8,736 nucleotides of DNA from an uncultured Cocleimonas sp. (GTDB lineage Bacteria > Pseudomonadota > Gammaproteobacteria > Thiotrichales > Thiotrichaceae), in assembly GCA_938041705.1 (NCBI GenBank), contig CALISP010000241.1, positions 1 to 8,736 on the forward strand, written 5' to 3'. Each line of letters starts with the position of its first letter. Position 1 is the first letter of the stretch. The notes below the pieces were generated by a model. The model did not search any database and had not been told where the DNA came from. It worked only from the letters and a program-made list of their open reading frames with translations. The position numbers were made by a program, and so were the translations under genes. Shown piece by piece: positions 1 to 7,184 of the stretch.

Positions 1-1044
1 ACGCTCTAGTATCCAGTCAGGAATTAGCCGCGCGTGAGAAGCCGCTAGAGTTATTCCGCTATGACAGGTAACAAAACATGCACCTGAAACTTTAGGTGAT
101 CGTTGGTATATTGGAAGACCATCAGGAGACATTATGCGTAAGGCAGCCCAACTGCGAACAAGTTTTGCTTTTTCTAAGTGAGGAAATATCTCAATGGCAT
201 GTTGTGCTAATCCAGCACTGGTTGTCATGTCTTCATCATCATCTAGACCTACTTCTGCTGAAGATGCACCTATTTGAACCCCACCTTCATTTACTTGTCG
301 TATTGTTCCTGATGGATAACGAAGAAAATAAGGAAGTTTTTCAGTAATTAATATTTGTCCTTGTTGTGGGCGGATTGGCACTTTAAATCCAAGTTTTCTA
401 CCCAATTCAACTGACCCAAGACCCGCAGCTATCACAAGTCCATCACCCATTACTTTAGTGCCATCTGTCAAAATAGCTGTAAAGTCATAATCTTCAGCTT
501 TAATATCAACGACTTTCACCCCTGTATTAATCTTACCCCCTGCTTTTAGAACGGCAATTGACAGTGCACGAAGTAGATAAAGAGGATTTACATGTCCATC
601 CATTGGAGAATAAATCCCTCCTACAACCTTTTTGCCAATTTCAGGAACACGTTCCTTAATCCCTTTATGATCAAGAACATCAAAAGGATAGTCACCTTCT
701 AAATTGTCGCGGAGGGATGTATAGGACTGTACTCGTTTCTCTAATTCTTTTTCATCTGTAAAGTAGTCAACACCACCCACTTGACTATACGCAACATCAA
801 CTCCAGTCTGTCTTAGCAGATCAGCCGTAAAATCGCCCCAAAGTTCTGAAGAATCGCGGGACCATTTTGCATAATGGGGAGCTTCAGCTCCCTTACCTTG
901 AACCCAAATTAGCCCAAAATTACCCCGAGAAGCTCTAAAGTCATTATCATCACCATCTAAAACAATAACTTCTTTGCCTGCTTTCAAAAGGCCATAGGCT
1001 ATGGACAGACCCACGACCCCACCACCAATAATAATAGTGGCCAT
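1..1044 (-). CDS. FAD-dependent oxidoreductase of the D-amino acid oxidase (DAO) family, C-terminus cut by window edge
   Basis: Reading the minus strand from the ATG at 1044 gives 348 uninterrupted codons to base 1, so the gene is intact as far as seen but lacks its stop. The N-terminus has the FAD Rossmann motif GGGVVG (residues 7-12), with an acidic residue ending strand 2 (D30). A RASRGNFGLIWVQGKG segment follows near 38-53, and CHSGITLAA lies close to the visible end; both are typical of DAO-family flavoenzymes such as HcnC-like and opine or D-amino acid oxidases. Family members usually run somewhat longer, so probably only a few dozen residues are missing. These enzymes oxidise C-N bonds of amino acids or secondary amines to imine/keto products. 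The ATG lies 3 nt after the permease stop, with a GAAAGG ribosome site inside that gene's end, so it is the fifth gene of the transport operon and probably acts on the imported compound. The family is secure; the substrate is unknown. Confidence 0.9.
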   Translation of the reverse strand, partial: MATIIIGGGVVGLSIAYGLLKAGKEVIVLDGDDNDFRASRGNFGLIWVQGKGAEAPHYAKWSRDSSELWGDFTADLLRQTGVDVAYSQVGGVDYFTDEKELEKRVQSYTSLRDNLEGDYPFDVLDHKGIKERVPEIGKKVVGGIYSPMDGHVNPLYLLRALSIAVLKAGGKINTGVKVVDIKAEDYDFTAILTDGTKVMGDGLVIAAGLGSVELGRKLGFKVPIRPQQGQILITEKLPYFLRYPSGTIRQVNEGGVQIGASSAEVGLDDDEDMTTSAGLAQHAIEIFPHLEKAKLVRSWAALRIMSPDGLPIYQRSPKVSGACFVTCHSGITLAASHARLIPDWILER

Positions 1045-1047
1045 GAT

Positions 1048-1842
1048 TTAACCTTTCCCAATGAATATTTTGTCGAGCCCGTAAAAACGATCGAGTATTA
1101 ACATAACTATAAAGGTTAGTACGATAAGCACCGTTGAAATCGAGGCAATTAAAGGATCAATTGTCTGGGTAATGTGATGATACATTTTTACTGGTAGAGT
1201 TTGCGTAGCGGGTGATGCGACAAACACACTCATCGTCAGCTCATCAAAACTAGTGATAAACGCGAGAATCCATCCTCCTGCAACACCGGGTAAAATCAAA
1301 GGCAAAGTAATTCTACGAAATACTGTGAATTTTGACGCTCCAAGTGTAAGGGCTGCATTTTCCGCATCCGTAGAAAGACCCGTAGCGGATGCTAATGCTA
1401 AACGCAGTGAATAAGGTGTGATCAAAATTACATGGGCAGCAGCAAGACCGAAGAATGATCCACCTAATCCAATTGACGAGTAGAATTGTAAAAAAGCTAC
1501 TCCCAATACAAGATGAGGAATCATTAAAGGGGACAATAGGAATGCTGAAATAGTATCGCGACCAGGAAATTTATGACGAGCGATTGCAAGAGCCGCAGGT
1601 ACAGAAATAATCACCGCTATAGAAGCTGATATAAAAGCCAACCATAAAGACATCCAAAATGCATCTATGAAGTCTGGATTATCTAAGATGGCATAAAACC
1701 ATCGAAGTGATAAACCATCTGTAGGCAATGACAAATAACCTTTATCGGTAAAAGATACTGCTACAACCATAACAAGTGGCGCTAATATAAATATCACAAA
1801 AATTGCGTGAAAAATAAGAGCGGTTAAACCAAGTTTTTGCAT
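1048..1842 (-). CDS. ABC transporter permease, PotC/YdcV-like
   Basis: Inner-membrane subunit of a binding-protein-dependent importer, 264 aa with about six hydrophobic helices (for example near 9-29, 64-84, 98-120, 133-150, 185-207 and 233-250). The cytoplasmic EAA loop that docks on the ATPase spans about residues 161-181, with E161, A163-A164 and G168 in place and RRITLP at its end. The following stretch TSFDELTMSVFV is characteristic of the PotC side of polyamine-type (MOI family) importers. Start: ATG at 1842 preceded by AGGAGA, 9 nt after the stop of the partner permease. It should form a heterodimer with that permease (1852-2715). Length is normal for the family. The transporter class is well supported, but specificity is set by the binding protein and cannot be read from this subunit. 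Confidence 0.93.
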   Translation of the reverse strand: MQKLGLTALIFHAIFVIFILAPLVMVVAVSFTDKGYLSLPTDGLSLRWFYAILDNPDFIDAFWMSLWLAFISASIAVIISVPAALAIARHKFPGRDTISAFLLSPLMIPHLVLGVAFLQFYSSIGLGGSFFGLAAAHVILITPYSLRLALASATGLSTDAENAALTLGASKFTVFRRITLPLILPGVAGGWILAFITSFDELTMSVFVASPATQTLPVKMYHHITQTIDPLIASISTVLIVLTFIVMLILDRFYGLDKIFIGKG

Positions 1843-1851
1843 TATGTTCTC

Positions 1852-2715
1852 CTATTCAAAGATATTTGCAAAGCGACGTTCTATCACTTTGTTATAGCTA
1901 ACAATGATTAAAATATTTGCTAATAAAAGTATAACCGCTATCGCTGCTCCGAGAGGCCAATTCAGCGTACTCAAATATTCATCATAAGCGGCTGTTGCTA
2001 CGACCTTCAATCGTCGACCACCGATTATTGCAGGTGTCGCAAAAGCACTGGCTGTTAACGCGAAAACGATTATGCTGCCAGATAAAATGCCTGGCATAGC
2101 TTGAGGAAGCGTAATACGACGTAATACCGTCATCTTTGAAGCACCCAAGCTAAGTCCTGCATCTTCACTTTGAGGATCAATTTTTTGCAAAGATGCCCAA
2201 ACTGAAATAACCATGAAAGGCACCAGAACGTGAACAAGAGCGATAGTCATACCTGTGAATGTAAACATCAAACTAACGGGCTCATCACCAAACCCTAAGG
2301 CTTGAGAAATCATTGTTAAGACACCGTTGCCCCCAAAAAACAATGCCCAACCTAAAGTACGAACAACCACTGAAATTAAAAGTGGACCTAATACGATTAA
2401 AAGAAATATCGAGCGCCATTTACTGCTTAACCTTGATAATACGTAGGCTTCTGGGACACCAATCAGTATACAAATGACTGTTACTAATAAAGATAAGCCA
2501 AAGGTTCTAGCAAAGATTTTTTGGAAATATGGATCGCCTAGAACCTCAATATAATTTGCTATTGTCCAGTCCGTTTGTATTCCGGTATTGAAATCATATG
2601 AATGAAGACTGAGAAGAAAAGTCATCACCATTGGTGCGCCTAAAAGTAGAGCAAAAAACAGAACTCCAGGCGTAGTTAATAAATATGGAACCTTTTTGAC
2701 TTGTGAAGTACTCAC
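1852..2715 (-). CDS. ABC transporter permease, PotB/YdcU-like
   Basis: Second transmembrane subunit of the importer, 287 aa. It has an N-terminal helix (about 15-36), a periplasmic stretch containing a FARTFGLSLLVT entry into the permease core, and further helices near 73-95, 103-125, 150-172, 210-230 and 257-275. The EAA loop lies at about 184-204 (E184, A186, G187, G191, ending RRITLP). The start codon is GTG at 2715, not ATG: it overlaps the ATPase stop as GTGA (4 nt), which points to translational coupling. An AGGA lies about 11 nt upstream inside the ATPase gene. The stop is TAG at 1852-1854. Paired with the permease at 1048-1842, it completes the channel; PotB-type proteins precede PotC-type proteins in many such operons, as here. 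Confidence 0.93.
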   Translation of the reverse strand: MSTSQVKKVPYLLTTPGVLFFALLLGAPMVMTFLLSLHSYDFNTGIQTDWTIANYIEVLGDPYFQKIFARTFGLSLLVTVICILIGVPEAYVLSRLSSKWRSIFLLIVLGPLLISVVVRTLGWALFFGGNGVLTMISQALGFGDEPVSLMFTFTGMTIALVHVLVPFMVISVWASLQKIDPQSEDAGLSLGASKMTVLRRITLPQAMPGILSGSIIVFALTASAFATPAIIGGRRLKVVATAAYDEYLSTLNWPLGAAIAVILLLANILIIVSYNKVIERRFANIFE

Positions 2716-3758
2716 GAAGCAGCTTCCTCAAAAAGTGTTAAGGCCCCTTTTTGCCAGTCCAGCCAAGCAATATCTCCCTTGGAATAACCTGCCGTTCCTG
2801 TATTCGGTTGCGTTACGAACAATTGACCAAGGTCACTGCTAACACTATAAAGCCAGCTCGCACCAAGAAATATTGAAGCATCAACACGTACTTCCTGTCC
2901 TTTTTTATCATTCGACATACGAAATTTTTCTGGGCGTATTGAAAGATCAATTCGTGTACCTTGTTTATGCATTTTAGTATCTACTTCAAACTTAATTCCA
3001 TTAACTGAGACTTGATTATTATCAGTAACTTCACCTTTCAAGAGATTGGTCTTACCGACGAAGTCCGATACAAAAGTATTTGTAGGACGCTCATAAAGTT
3101 CGAGTGGCGCAGCAATCTGTGAAATATCTCCTTGCTTCATGACTACAATACGATCGCTCATTGAAAGAGCTTCTTCTTGGTCATGAGTAACAAGGACTGT
3201 CGTCACACCTATATCCTGTTGGAGAATTCTCAATTCTAAGCGCATTTCCTCACGTAGTTTTGCATCCAGATTTGATAGTGGTTCGTCCAATAAAAGCACG
3301 GGAGGACCAATCACCAAAGCTCTTGCTAACGCTACACGCTGTCGCTGACCACCTGACATCTGCTTAGGATAACGATTCATAAACTGGCCAAGTTTGACTT
3401 GTTCCAATGCATTACTCGCTCTTTCTATTCTTTCAGCTTTAGCAACTCCACGCATTTCTAGACCGAAAGATACATTTTCGATAGCGGTCATGTGAGGAAA
3501 TAATGCGTAGGTTTGAAAAACAATACCTAATCCACGTTCGTTCGGTGGAGTTTCAGTTATATCTTTACCATCAAGTGATATTTTTCCAGACGTAGGAGTT
3601 AAAAGACCAGCAACCATTTGAAGCGTAGTAGTCTTTCCACATCCAGACGGACCAAGTAAGGATATGAACTCACCCTTTTCAATATCAAGACTCATGTCGC
3701 GAACAGCAACAAAATCTCCAAATTTTTTAGTTAATGATTCAAATTTGAGAAAAGACAT
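2712..3758 (-). CDS. ABC transporter ATP-binding protein, PotA-like
   Basis: Cytoplasmic ATPase driving import, 348 aa, the usual length for PotA/UgpC-type subunits. All nucleotide-site motifs are intact: Walker A GPSGCGKT (36-43), Q-loop Q82, signature MSGGQ (134-138, Met for the usual Leu), Walker B VLLLDEP with catalytic E159, D-loop SNLD and switch H192. The C-terminal third (about 235-345) is a TOBE-type regulatory domain marked by SIRPEK (273-278) and the LTLFE end. The start is the ATG at 3758 with only a weak GGGA upstream. It lies 76 nt after the binding-protein stop, and a stem-loop occupies that gap, so expression may be lower than that of the binding protein. It ends in a 4-nt overlap with the next permease gene. 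Named by family only; the paralogue group (spermidine, opine, thiamine or other) is not resolvable by eye. Confidence 0.95.
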   Translation of the reverse strand: MSFLKFESLTKKFGDFVAVRDMSLDIEKGEFISLLGPSGCGKTTTLQMVAGLLTPTSGKISLDGKDITETPPNERGLGIVFQTYALFPHMTAIENVSFGLEMRGVAKAERIERASNALEQVKLGQFMNRYPKQMSGGQRQRVALARALVIGPPVLLLDEPLSNLDAKLREEMRLELRILQQDIGVTTVLVTHDQEEALSMSDRIVVMKQGDISQIAAPLELYERPTNTFVSDFVGKTNLLKGEVTDNNQVSVNGIKFEVDTKMHKQGTRIDLSIRPEKFRMSNDKKGQEVRVDASIFLGASWLYSVSSDLGQLFVTQPNTGTAGYSKGDIAWLDWQKGALTLFEEAAS

Positions 3759-3791
3759 TAATTATCCCACAGTATATTAGTAGTAAAATTG

Positions 3792-3814
3792 GCGCACTTC
3801 TTCACGAAGTGCGC
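3792..3814 (-). terminator. Intercistronic stem-loop between binding-protein and ATPase genes
   Basis: A perfect 9-bp inverted repeat, GCGCACTTC (3792-3800) and GAAGTGCGC (3806-3814), with a 5-nt loop, sits 20 nt after the binding-protein stop on the minus strand. The following bases (CAATTTTACT) are only weakly T-rich. A partial, leaky terminator or a 3'-end-protecting hairpin is therefore likelier than full termination. This would give excess binding protein over the membrane complex, a common arrangement in ABC operons. The stem is directly seen; its function is inferred. Confidence 0.6.
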
Positions 3815-3834
3815 ATTAGAAAAGAGACAGTATT

Positions 3835-4863
3835 TTAATTCTCTATTCGTCTAGTCCACTGTTTAGTCCAATCTCCACGTGCTGCATTTACGACCTTATA
3901 ATCAATGTTAATCAAATTATCGACGATTCCAGCACCAGTAGGCAAAGCTCTGCTTTCCTCTGCTGTAAGCTCTACTGATTTATTTACAGGAGCCCACCCT
4001 TGCTTAACTGCAAAAAGTTTTTGCGTAGCTGGCGAAGTTACAAATTTCAAGAAGTCCTGAGCTAGTTCAGGGACATCAGAGTCAACAACGGGACAAGCAG
4101 CAACAAGTAACTTAACTCCTCCTTCTTTCGGGTATGCGAAACCGCCAGAAAACCCAGAATCAGCCAGTGCCTTTAATCGACCACTACCCCAAACTGATAT
4201 TGCAATTTCACCATTTTGGAACAACTCTGACATTTTTCCTGAAGATGGCTCGAATACCAAAACGTTCTTAGCAATTACATCTTCAAATTGTTTAAAACCA
4301 GGTTCGATGTTATCAACTCCACCACCGTTAACCATTGCCGTCGCAATCAAAGCATGGAGGCCATAACCATTAGTAATTGGGGGGACTGCAAGTAAACCTT
4401 TATATTTTGGATCAGCTAAATCTTTCCATGATGTTGGTGCATCCCAACCTTTATCTGCAAACATTTTAGTGTTGTAAGAGATTCCTGTTGCAATAATACC
4501 CACACCAACGGCCTTGCCTTCAGGCATTCTTGCTGCGTTGTACAAACTACCAAACGTATCCTCTTTTACAGTGTCACAATAGCCGAAACCAATAGCTTGA
4601 GCCATTGGGCCGTCATCTATGAAAGCAACATCAAGTTCTTGAGAACTCGCTTGAGCACGCAATTTAGCTAATGTATCTGTTGAATTTCCAGGCACATAAA
4701 CAACCTTCGCTCCTGATTGCTTTTCCCATTGAGGAATAATGTTCTCTTTGAATAGTTTTTCAGTAGAGCCTCCATAAGCTCCTACATACAGAGTTTTTTG
4801 TTCCGCCTGTACAGCCGTAGATGTGAAAGCCAATAAGCTGGCTGCGATGAGCAATTTTTTCAT
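3835..4863 (-). CDS. Periplasmic solute-binding protein of the ABC importer (PotD/SBP family 1-like)
   Basis: 342-aa secreted receptor that captures substrate for the permease pair. Residues 1-20 form a classic Sec signal peptide (MKK, then a hydrophobic core, then AVQA), with likely cleavage before E21. The mature protein starts TLYVGAYGG, followed by an EKLF...PQWEKQSG stretch and the conserved ELDVAFIDDGP (76-86), the pattern of PotD/family 1 binding proteins for small organic cations or metals. The hinge region shows TGISYNTKMF (127-136) and SWKDLADPKYKG (145-156). C96 and C257 are the only cysteines and might form a disulfide. Start: ATG at 4863 with a strong AAGGAG (4870-4875) 6 nt upstream. 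It is the first gene of the operon and faces the LysR gene. No residue set known to me fixes the ligand; polyamine, opine, amino acid derivative and thiamine-like compounds remain possible. Confidence 0.92.
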   Translation of the reverse strand: MKKLLIAASLLAFTSTAVQAEQKTLYVGAYGGSTEKLFKENIIPQWEKQSGAKVVYVPGNSTDTLAKLRAQASSQELDVAFIDDGPMAQAIGFGYCDTVKEDTFGSLYNAARMPEGKAVGVGIIATGISYNTKMFADKGWDAPTSWKDLADPKYKGLLAVPPITNGYGLHALIATAMVNGGGVDNIEPGFKQFEDVIAKNVLVFEPSSGKMSELFQNGEIAISVWGSGRLKALADSGFSGGFAYPKEGGVKLLVAACPVVDSDVPELAQDFLKFVTSPATQKLFAVKQGWAPVNKSVELTAEESRALPTGAGIVDNLINIDYKVVNAARGDWTKQWTRRIEN

Positions 4864-4985
4864 TTCAATCTCCTTTTGTGAGTGAACCTTAATCCTACAT
4901 TAACAGACGTATAATACAAATCACATATATGACGATTGTTATGCTAAAATGTTATGTCTTTAATTCTTCACATTATAGAAGTGTT
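4864..4985. promoter_or_regulatory. Divergent control region between transport operon and LysR gene
   Basis: 122 bp separate the binding-protein ATG (minus) from the preferred LysR ATG (plus). On the plus strand a perfect TATAAT lies at 4910-4915, about 70 nt before the LysR ATG, with no convincing -35. On the minus strand the same spot reads TATTAT, and a TTGTAT...TAGGAT pair with 16-nt spacing is also possible for the operon. Overlapping divergent promoters of this kind are normal for LysR systems that repress themselves and activate the neighbour. The layout is strong evidence; the exact hexamers are tentative. Confidence 0.6.
4916..4939. promoter_or_regulatory. Candidate LysR operator dyad
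   Basis: The 24 bp are symmetric around 4927/4928: ACAA (4916-4919), four free bases, the perfect octamer palindrome CATATATG (4924-4931), four free bases, then TTGT (4936-4939, read within GATTGT). Eight of twelve half-site positions match. It lies just downstream of the plus-strand TATAAT and upstream of the minus-strand promoter candidates, a sensible place for the adjacent regulator. It does not match the usual T-N11-A spacing exactly, so this is a suggestion from symmetry and position. Confidence 0.35.
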
Positions 4986-5882
4986 ATGAAGTTGAACCAT
5001 CGACAACTTGAAGCGTTCCGAGCATTAATAGAAACAGGTAGTGTGACAGAGGCATCTAAACGAATGTATGTCTCTCAACCTGCAGTTAGTAGGTTGATTG
5101 CTGATCTTGAGCACTCAGTTGGCTATGCATTATTTCAGCGCGAGAAAAAGAGACTTTCTCCAACACCAGAAGCTCTAGCTTTGTTTGAGGAGGTTGATAG
5201 GTCCTTCATAGGCATTAATAAAATTGCCGAAGCAGCTAAAGAAATTGGTAACTTTAGAAGAGGTGCTTTGCATATTTCTAGTCTTCCAGCTATGGCTCTC
5301 GACTTCTTACCTCGAATGATTTCAGAATTTTGCAGAGATAAACCAGACATCTCCGTTAACTTGCAAATAAATAGTTCACAACGAGTATTACAGTGCATTG
5401 CGTCACAACAATTTGACATAGGATTTGCAGAGATTGGCGCTGAACATCCTGCGGTTATATCAAGAGTCCTTTATGAAGCACCTATGGTAGCCATTCTTCC
5501 AAAAGGTCACCCACTACTAAAGCTTTCTGTGATCTCCCCAAAAGATTTTGAAGGTGAGAATTTTGTATCATTAGGCACAAACTATCAGTCACGTATAAAT
5601 ATTGATGCTGTATTTTTAGCGAATAATGCCTCCAGAAAACTTCACATAGAAGCACAGTTATCTATGGCTGTTGGCAACATGGTAGCAAGCGGAGCTGGAG
5701 TATCAATAATTGATCACATAACTGCTTACAGTCTAAGAGATCAAGGCCTAATTGAAACACGCCCTTTTTTACCAGAAATTAAATATTCTTATCGTGTGTT
5801 ATTACCATCTCACAAGCCACTATCACGAATAGGAGAGACATTTCTCTCTATTACACGTAAAAATCTCGAAAATTCTGATTGA
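4986..5882 (+). CDS. LysR-type transcriptional regulator
   Basis: 298 aa from the chosen start, the standard length for the family. The N-terminal winged helix-turn-helix begins LNHRQLEAFRAL; the recognition region (18-42) contains GSVTEASKRM and VSQPAVSRLIADLE. The rest (about 90-295) is a periplasmic-binding-like effector domain with the typical ILPKGHPLL segment. An upstream in-frame ATG at 4929 would add 19 residues, but it has no ribosome site and overlaps the candidate operator. ATG 4986 has AGAAG 6 nt before it and puts the family's normal start at residue 1, so it is preferred. Divergent from the ABC/oxidoreductase operon, it most likely senses the imported compound or its product and controls that operon. 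The N-terminus resembles opine-type regulators (OccR/NocR) in general pattern only. Confidence 0.93.
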   Translation: MKLNHRQLEAFRALIETGSVTEASKRMYVSQPAVSRLIADLEHSVGYALFQREKKRLSPTPEALALFEEVDRSFIGINKIAEAAKEIGNFRRGALHISSLPAMALDFLPRMISEFCRDKPDISVNLQINSSQRVLQCIASQQFDIGFAEIGAEHPAVISRVLYEAPMVAILPKGHPLLKLSVISPKDFEGENFVSLGTNYQSRINIDAVFLANNASRKLHIEAQLSMAVGNMVASGAGVSIIDHITAYSLRDQGLIETRPFLPEIKYSYRVLLPSHKPLSRIGETFLSITRKNLENSD

Positions 5883-6038
5883 GTCGATTGAGTTTATTCT
5901 CGGACGGGTGATTAAAATCAAACTAAAATCAATATTCAAAGCTCTACCATTAAAAATGAGTTTATATTAATTATATTTCCCTACTTTTTTTGACAGATTC
6001 ATTTTTTTGATCAAAAAATCAATTGATAAACACCAGAT

Positions 6039-6072
6039 ACAACAAAGCCCGAATTTTATCGGGCTTTGTTGT
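6039..6072. terminator. Strong bidirectional Rho-independent terminator
   Basis: A perfect 14-bp inverted repeat, ACAACAAAGCCCGA (6039-6052) and TCGGGCTTTGTTGT (6059-6072), encloses a 6-nt loop. The GC-rich core (GCCCGA/TCGGGC) is followed by TTTG-TTG and further T-rich sequence on the plus strand, with a shorter T-rich tail on the minus strand. It lies between the ends of two converging genes, LysR (stop 5882) and the anti-sigma-like gene (stop 6120), and can serve both. The rest of 5883-6119 is very A+T-rich with no gene seen. Confidence 0.88.
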
Positions 6073-6119
6073 TCGTATATTTTAAGATTATTACAAATAA
6101 TCAGGGTCAACTTAATGAC

Positions 6120-6857
6120 TTAAAACGCTTCACCGGCAAACCAAATTATTTCTTTTTGTGCGAGTAATGCATCTAGCGTTTGTTTGATTTCATCTTTACT
6201 CATTAAACCTTTGAAGCTAATTTGAAAGAAACCGTCTTTATCAGGTGGGCTTTCAATTTTTATTTGCTTACCCTTTAAAGCATCGTTGTCGCTTAGCTCG
6301 GCTGACGTGCCTTTGAACCCAACTAATAAAATTGTGTTTTTAGCGTTAACTAATGAAGCTTGATTGTCCGTTGGTTGAGTAACAGCTGAGGCAGGAATAA
6401 AAACGCTTGTATCTGATTGCTTAGGAGCAATAAAAGAGGCTAAAACGGCTACCGATAAAACCAACACACTGACACTGGCAAAACGTGCATGTTGTGGGTT
6501 AGGAATTAGTGAGTCAAAAGCGTTTTTTAACTTTTCTAATAGTGAACTCGTTACATTAGACTGATTATGGCTTTTAACCTTACTTGGTAATTCTGAACTA
6601 TCAATAATATTAAAAACCGATTTCAAACGCTCTTCTGTAGGTGCTATTACACTTTTATCCAGTAAGGAGTTATCGGCTGAGACTAATCCAATCACGTGTT
6701 TTTCTAATTTGACCTGCTTTTGAAGTGAGGGATACGATAGCAACGCATTTTCAAAAAATGCTTGGGCGTCTACTGAAAGTTTTCCAATAGCGAACCAAGG
6801 TATCAATTCTAAAACCTCTTCAGGTATATAAGTTATATTTTGAGTATTATTATTCAT
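6120..6857 (-). CDS. Anti-sigma-factor-like single-pass membrane protein without zinc motif
   Basis: 245 aa in three parts: a cytoplasmic N-terminal part (1-124), one transmembrane helix (about 125-144, rich in V, L and A) and a periplasmic C-terminal part (145-245). Residues 15-50 (VLELIPWFAIGKLS, then a helical stretch) match the pattern of anti-sigma N-terminal domains, in which an LPWYVNGTLS-type segment precedes a His-Cys-Cys zinc site. There is no cysteine anywhere in this protein, so it would belong to the zinc-free type. The periplasmic part has the ES-PPDKDGFFQISF pattern (about 202-215) seen in the sensor ends of such proteins. The start is ATG 6857 with a weak AAGAA upstream. No sigma-factor gene lies on either side, although anti-sigma genes normally follow their sigma gene. 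The fold assignment is by pattern only; a role in transcription control or envelope stress is inferred. Confidence 0.6.
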   Translation of the reverse strand: MNNNTQNITYIPEEVLELIPWFAIGKLSVDAQAFFENALLSYPSLQKQVKLEKHVIGLVSADNSLLDKSVIAPTEERLKSVFNIIDSSELPSKVKSHNQSNVTSSLLEKLKNAFDSLIPNPQHARFASVSVLVLSVAVLASFIAPKQSDTSVFIPASAVTQPTDNQASLVNAKNTILLVGFKGTSAELSDNDALKGKQIKIESPPDKDGFFQISFKGLMSKDEIKQTLDALLAQKEIIWFAGEAF

Positions 6858-6969
6858 AGTAAGTTCTTATTGTTTTTAGTTTAAATGACTTGTTGATATA
6901 ACTGTCTGTAGGTATAAATAATAAGAGAGTTCAATATTAAAAATAATATTCTGATAAACGGCGTTAATT

Positions 6970-7000
6970 TTATAGGTTAATTAGATGCCTCAACCTATAA
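6970..7000. repeat. 9-bp inverted repeat
   Basis: TTATAGGTT (6970-6978) and AACCTATAA (6992-7000) are exact inverted copies separated by 13 nt. The stem is A+T-rich and not followed by a T run on either strand, so it is a poor terminator. It lies about 110 bp upstream of the anti-sigma-like ATG and could be a binding site for a dimeric regulator. Function unknown. Confidence 0.5.
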
Positions 7001-7155
7001 CTCGTTAGAACGTTATGAAGCTCTTTAAAAACACCCCCCCTACTTTTTCATTTATGTGGCTTCGCCTTAACCTTCAGGTCGGTGTCATTGAATTCCTTCG
7101 TTGTCTCCCTAATGCTCGGTTAGTGCTTTTCAATTCTAAGATAAAATCTCATTAA

Positions 7156-7184
7156 TCCAACACACGATATCGAGTAGTTATAAT
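7156..7184 (+). promoter_or_regulatory. Putative promoter of the beta-lactamase-like gene
   Basis: A perfect -10 hexamer TATAAT lies at 7179-7184; transcription would start near 7191, leaving a leader of about 24 nt that includes GAGAAAG (7199-7205) as ribosome site. The -35 position (7156-7161, TCCAAC) matches the consensus poorly, so an activator may be needed. The 8-bp palindrome CGATATCG (7165-7172) sits between the two elements and is a possible operator core. Confidence 0.5.

Noticed and set aside
96..347. Plus-strand reading frame of 83 codons
   Set aside because: It lies wholly opposite the oxidoreductase, whose family motifs are clear in the minus-strand frame, and its own translation is low-complexity (Leu/His-rich) with no ribosome site.
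5135..5419. Minus-strand frame of 94 codons
   Set aside because: Antisense to the LysR gene; no recognisable domain and no ribosome site.
6003..6018. 16-bp palindrome TTTTTTGATCAAAAAA
   Set aside because: It is only T and A runs around GATC in a very A+T-rich spacer, with no loop for a hairpin; chance is adequate and the real terminator lies just downstream.
6961..7126. Possible integron attC site (CGTTAGAACGTTATG and the flanking inverted repeat)
   Set aside because: The 7-base core words do not fit GTTRRRY/RYYYAAC, and no long imperfect palindrome pairs the candidate ends; no integrase or cassette series is present.
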